From assembly GCA_013812695.1 (NCBI GenBank), contig JACCSZ010000092.1, positions 1 to 12,396 of the forward strand: 12,396 nt of DNA, given 5' to 3'. The DNA is from Gemmatimonadales bacterium (GTDB taxonomy: Bacteria; Gemmatimonadota; Gemmatimonadetes; Gemmatimonadales; GWC2-71-9). The notes below the pieces were generated by a model. It ran no database searches. It was not told the origin of the DNA and saw only the letters and a list, made by a program, of their open reading frames with translations. The position numbers were made by a program, and so were the translations under genes. The first letter of the stretch is position 1. Every line of letters starts with the position of its first letter. Positions 7,858-12,396 of the stretch are shown here, in pieces.

Positions 7858-8634
7858 TCAGCCCTTCAGGTAGAGTCGGTGGGGATCGAGCACCTCGCGC
7901 AGCAGCGCGAGTTCGGCCGTGCTCGGCGGATCCACCTGCTTCAGGCCGGGCCGGCATCGCAGCGTCCAGCCGATGCCCGCGCACACCTCGCCGGCCTCGA
8001 CCCCTGGGTAGAGCGCGGCGAGCACCAGCTCGCCGGTCGCATCGTCCGCTTCCAGAATCGCCTTGTCGGTGACCACCTTGACCGGACCGGCGCCGGGCAT
8101 GCCGAGCTGTCGGCGGGTGCCGCCGCGGGCGACATGGCCGGGGCTGGTGATGAAATCGACGCGCTCGGGGAACGCGCGCCGGCTGAGCCGGCTGATGACG
8201 ACCGTCCGTTTGGCGTGAATGGCGATCTCCGCGGCTCCGCCGCTGCCGGGCAGCCGCACCGCGGGGCGGCCGTATTCGCCGACCACCGTGGTGTTGATGT
8301 TCCCGAACCGGTCGATCTGCGCGCCGCCGAGAAACCCGACCTCCATCCGGCCGTTCTGCAGGAAGGACTGGAACACGTCCGCCATGCCGCAAACCATCAG
8401 CGAGCCGGTGACGAGCGACGGGTCGCCGATCGACACGGGCAGCCGCTCCGGGACGGCGCCGACGGCCCCCGATTCGTAGATCAGCACCAGGTTGGGGGCA
8501 TGGGTCGCGCGGGCCAGATTGCAGGCGAGATTCGGCAGCCCGATGCCGACGAACACCACCTCCCCGTCCCGAAGCTCGCGGGCGGCGACGGCGGTCATCA
8601 TCTCGGCGGGGGAGTAGGCCGCCTCAATACCCAT
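7858..8634 (-). CDS. CoA-transferase subunit B (GctB/CatJ/PcaJ-like)
   Basis: A 258-residue protein of usual length for the beta subunit of heterodimeric family I CoA-transferases. FVGIGLPNLACNLAR (28-42), LIYESGAVGA (51-60), GFLGGAQIDRFGNINTT (100-116) and RLPGSGGAAEIA (127-138) are all family blocks. Glu54 in YESG aligns with the catalytic glutamate that forms the glutamyl-CoA thioester in glutaconate CoA-transferase. This argues for a true CoA-transferase rather than an IpdAB-type hydrolase, which lacks it. The enzyme should transfer CoA from a donor such as succinyl-CoA or acetyl-CoA to a dicarboxylate such as 3-oxoadipate, glutarate or glutaconate. Its ATG overlaps the end of the subunit A gene by 11 bases, so translation of the two subunits is probably coupled. 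The acceptor cannot be decided from sequence. Confidence 0.93.
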   Translation of the reverse strand: MGIEAAYSPAEMMTAVAARELRDGEVVFVGIGLPNLACNLARATHAPNLVLIYESGAVGAVPERLPVSIGDPSLVTGSLMVCGMADVFQSFLQNGRMEVGFLGGAQIDRFGNINTTVVGEYGRPAVRLPGSGGAAEIAIHAKRTVVISRLSRRAFPERVDFITSPGHVARGGTRRQLGMPGAGPVKVVTDKAILEADDATGELVLAALYPGVEAGEVCAGIGWTLRCRPGLKQVDPPSTAELALLREVLDPHRLYLKG

Positions 8635-9531
8635 AGTTCACGCCCGCGCACACCCGGGCATCCGCCCCCAGGCGCTCGAGGCCGCCGCAGCGCGCCACGT
8701 ACTCCGCCCGGTCCGCCACCCCGTAGACGTACTCGTTCAGATAGGCGGCCAGCGCCGCCTCGTCGCGCGAGATCGGTTCCCAATCGACGTAGAACGGATT
8801 GTCCCGGTCGTAGTAGCCCTGCGCGTAGGACGGATGCGCGCCCCACGGTTCGACCACCACCGCGTCCACGATCAGACCGGGAATCAGCGTGCGGTTCGGA
8901 TCGGCGCGGATGACGCGCTCATCCACCAGCTCCTCCACGACGACGATCACGCGGCGCGCGGCGAACGCCGCCTCCTTCTGCACGCCGAGGAGACCCCAGA
9001 TCTGCGTGTTGCCCTGGGCGTCGGCGCGCTGCGCGTGCACGATGGTGACGTCGGGGTTGAGCGCCGGGACGGTGGCCAGCCGCTCGCCCGTGTACGGGCA
9101 CTCGATGGTGGCGATCCGCGGGTTCGCGGCGGGCAGGTCGGTTCCCATGTAATTCCGCATCGGCCAGAACGGGAGCCGGGCCGCCCCCGCACACAGGCGC
9201 CCGACCATGCCGAAATGCGAGTACTCCTCGAGCTCGAGCGCCGCTCCGCCCGTTCCTTCAACCGCCCGCCGGAACGCGTGCAGCGATCCCGCGCCCGGAT
9301 TGCCGGCCCACGAGAACACCAGCTTCCGGGCACAGCCCGCCGCGATCATCTGGTCGTAGATCAGGTCCGGCGTGAGCCGGCACAGGGTGAGATCGCGGCG
9401 CCGCTGCCGGATGATCTCGTGGCCGGCGGCGAAGCAGATGAGGTGGGTAAAGCCTTCGATCACCACCGTGTCCCCGTCGCCGACCAGCGTGGCGACGGCC
9501 TCCCGCATGGTGGTCACCTTGGAAACGGCCG

Positions 9532-9535
<4 letters not shown>
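8624..9535 (-). CDS. CoA-transferase subunit A (GctA/CatI/PcaI-like)
   Basis: A 303-residue alpha subunit paired with the downstream beta subunit. Diagnostic segments are KVTTMREAVATLVGDGDTV (6-24), IEGFTHLICFAAGHEIIRQ (26-44), LTPDLIYDQMIAAGCARKLVF (from residue 54), the SWAGNPGAGSLH block and WGLLGVQKEAAF. The overall pattern is close to 3-oxoadipate CoA-transferase subunit CatI and to glutaconate CoA-transferase subunit A. The start is TTG at 9535, forming a TTGA overlap with the stop of the aminotransferase gene. It is preferred because it leaves the conserved KVTTMREAV segment a few residues from the N-terminus. GTG (codon 7) or ATG (codon 10) are possible alternatives. No strong Shine-Dalgarno is seen, which fits translational coupling. 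It acts in the cytoplasm. Confidence 0.92.
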
Positions 9536-10857
<1,322 letters not shown>

Positions 10858-10862
10858 TGCGG

Positions 10863-10866
10863 CTCC
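10863..10866 (-). promoter_or_regulatory. Shine-Dalgarno GGAG of the aminotransferase
   Basis: GGAG on the minus strand is 5 bases before GTG 10857. It supports this GTG over the next in-frame ATG at codon 21, which would cut into the conserved N-terminal arm. Confidence 0.5.
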
Positions 10867-10880
10867 GTGGGTGTGTGTAA

Positions 10881-10982
10881 GCCGTCATCCTGAGCGGAGC
10901 GAAGGATCTGCCGACGCATGCGAGTGACGCTCGAGGCTTACTCGCCGACTCACCGATCCTTCGCTCCGCTCAGGATGACGGC
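10881..10982. repeat. Intergenic palindromic repeat (28-bp perfect inverted repeat, 46-base loop)
   Basis: Positions 10881-10908 and 10955-10982 are exact reverse complements. The left arm reads GCCGTCATCCTGAGCGGAGC and continues to GGATC. The loop holds a shorter nested pair, GCGAGT at 10920-10925 and ACTCGC at 10940-10945. This arm resembles a dispersed GTCATCCTGAGC-type repeat that I recall from many bacterial genomes, often with spurious peptides such as VILSGAKDR when translated. It may be a REP-like or miniature mobile element. It sits between the aldehyde dehydrogenase and aminotransferase genes, and its right arm contains the dehydrogenase stop codon. In RNA it would form a very strong hairpin that could attenuate transcription or protect upstream mRNA. 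No adjacent target-site duplication was recognised. Confidence 0.85.
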
Positions 10983-12396
10983 GTCTCCTCGATCACCGTC
11001 CTGCTCTGCTCCCGCGTGAACTGTGCGACGTAGTAGGGCCCGCAGCCGCCCTTCCCCGTCGACCCCGACCCCTTCCAGCCGCAGAACGCCTGCGCCCCGG
11101 GCCACGCCCCGGTCGTGGCGCCCGTCCGCTTGTTGGCGTAGCAGACCCCCGCTTCGATCTCGTCGAAGAAGCGCTCGACCTCGGCTGAGTCGCGCGAGAA
11201 GATCCCGGCCGTGAGCCCGTACTCGCCCGCGTTGGCCTGCGCCAGCGCCTGGTCCAGGCTCTCGATGTCCCCCACGGCCAGGAACGGCACGAACAGCTCT
11301 TCGCGAAACAGCGAGCTCGCGAGCGGCAGCCGGGCGATCGTGGGCGCCACGAAATGGCCCTGATCGAAGATCCCGCCCGAGAGGCGCGAGCCTCCGTGCA
11401 GCACTGTACCCTCCGCGCGCGCCTGCGCGGCGGCCCGCTCGTAACGCTCGACCGCGCGCTCGTTGATCACCGGGCCGAAAAACACGTCGCGCTCCGCCGG
11501 GTCGCCGATCGGCATCGTGCGCGTGCGCTCCAGCAGCAACTCGAGGAACGGCGCAACAACCTCGTGATGCACGTAGACGCGGCTGGTGGCGCTGCACTTC
11601 TGGTTCTGCAGGCTGAACGCGGACCGCATCACGCCTTCGGCGGCGGCATCGAGATCGGCGCTCGGCATGACCACCGCCGCATTCTTGCCGCCGAGCTCGA
11701 GCAGGCAGGGCTTGATGAAGCCGCCGGCGAGACCGGCATGGATGCGAAGGCCTACGGCTTTGGAACCGGTAAACACCACGCCGTCGATCCCGGGGTGCTG
11801 CCACAGCCGGTCACCTATGGTCTCGCGATGGCCGACCAGGAGGTTGAAGATTCCCGCCGGCAGACCCGCGTCGCGATACGCCTCGTACAGCCGCAGGCCG
11901 GTCAGCGGTGCGTCTTCCGCCGGCTTGTAGACCACGGCATTGCCCGCCGCGAGCGCGGCCGAGGACATCCCGGCCGAGAGCGCGAGCGGAAAGTTGAACG
12001 GCGCGATGCACGCAAACACGCCGTACGGCCGGAGCACGTCGGTGTTCCGTTCCACCGGCGTGATTTTCCCCATGGGCCGAACGAAGCCGTCGGCGTCCTC
12101 GACCTGCGCGCAGTAGTAGTCGATCAGGTCGGCGGACTCCTCCGCGTCCCCCATCGCCTCGAGGCGACTCTTCCCGACCTCCAGGCTCATCAGCGCGGCC
12201 AGCTCGTACTTCCGCTCACGGATCAGCGTCGCTGCCCGGCGCAGGATCCCGAGCCGCTCGGGCCAGGGCCGCCGCGCCCAGCCGCGCTGGGCCGCGCGGG
12301 CCGAGACCACGGCGCGGTCGACGTCGGCCGCGGTGGCCCCCGCGAAGCGGCCGAGGACCAGGCGGGTGTCGATCGGCGAACGATCGAGCCGCGGCT
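10970..12396 (-). CDS. Aldehyde dehydrogenase, 1-pyrroline-5-carboxylate/semialdehyde dehydrogenase-like (partial, N-terminus off the right edge)
   Basis: 474 residues are visible, in frame from the right edge. The first ones (RSPIDTRLVLGRFAGATAAD) are ordinary internal ALDH sequence, so the start lies outside and the GTG at 12310 is not the start. Catalytic residues, numbered from the first visible codon: Asn134 in APFNFPLAL, Glu233 in LELGGKN, nucleophile Cys267 in QNQKCSATSRVY (codon near 11596). The cofactor segment VVYKPAEDAP is present. Features of the P5C dehydrogenase subgroup are QKCSATSRVYV, GPVINERA, ANKRTGA and GWKGSGSTGKGG followed by PYYVAQFTREQS. Intact enzymes oxidise glutamate semialdehyde to glutamate with NAD(P). 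With the neighbouring omega-aminotransferase, a related semialdehyde such as succinate or glutarate semialdehyde is also possible. The C-terminal TPSS and stop are encoded by the arm of the palindromic repeat, so the natural tail was probably replaced. It is likely the first visible gene of the minus-strand operon. Confidence 0.92.
   Translation of the reverse strand, partial: PRLDRSPIDTRLVLGRFAGATAADVDRAVVSARAAQRGWARRPWPERLGILRRAATLIRERKYELAALMSLEVGKSRLEAMGDAEESADLIDYYCAQVEDADGFVRPMGKITPVERNTDVLRPYGVFACIAPFNFPLALSAGMSSAALAAGNAVVYKPAEDAPLTGLRLYEAYRDAGLPAGIFNLLVGHRETIGDRLWQHPGIDGVVFTGSKAVGLRIHAGLAGGFIKPCLLELGGKNAAVVMPSADLDAAAEGVMRSAFSLQNQKCSATSRVYVHHEVVAPFLELLLERTRTMPIGDPAERDVFFGPVINERAVERYERAAAQARAEGTVLHGGSRLSGGIFDQGHFVAPTIARLPLASSLFREELFVPFLAVGDIESLDQALAQANAGEYGLTAGIFSRDSAEVERFFDEIEAGVCYANKRTGATTGAWPGAQAFCGWKGSGSTGKGGCGPYYVAQFTREQSRTVIEETPSS

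Overview
The window is GC-rich bacterial chromosome, almost fully coding, with one 163-base divergent intergenic region, one 33-base convergent gap and one repeat-filled 112-base gap. The gene content points to a Gemmatimonadota- or Acidobacteriota-like soil bacterium, probably uncultured. It includes a YfbK-type VWA protein with a carboxypeptidase-regulatory domain, a secreted TolB-propeller/PHP hydrolase and a secreted PafA-like phosphatase. It also carries an intergenic palindrome beginning GTCATCCTGAGC, of a type I recall from several such phyla. The taxonomic guess rests on recall of family distributions, not on a search.

Layout from left to right. Positions 1-1116 (minus) hold the first 372 codons of an exported VWA-domain protein that runs off the left edge. 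Positions 1117-1279 are a divergent promoter region. Positions 1280-2242 (plus) hold a degenerate 3-oxoadipyl-CoA thiolase-like gene. It has an in-frame TGA and has lost about 80 residues of the middle, yet keeps all the catalytic motifs. From 2276 to the right edge everything is on the minus strand.

In transcription order the minus-strand cluster is: aldehyde dehydrogenase (P5C/semialdehyde dehydrogenase-like, 5' end outside the window); a 28-bp perfect inverted repeat that supplies the dehydrogenase stop codon; a class III omega-aminotransferase; CoA-transferase subunits A and B; an APC amino acid permease; a secreted TolB-PHP (CehA/McbA-type) hydrolase; and a secreted PafA-like phosphatase. 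From the aminotransferase onward the genes overlap or lie within 8 bases of each other (TTGA overlap, 11-base overlap, 8-base gap, GTGA overlap, 4-base gap), so they almost certainly form one operon.

Inferred joint role: an exported metallohydrolase releases an amine or amino acid from a larger compound, and the permease imports it. The aminotransferase converts the terminal amine to a semialdehyde, the dehydrogenase oxidises it to an acid or dicarboxylate, and the CoA-transferase activates that acid for further breakdown. 5-Aminovalerate to glutaryl-CoA and GABA to succinyl-CoA are consistent examples. The actual substrate cannot be read from sequence.
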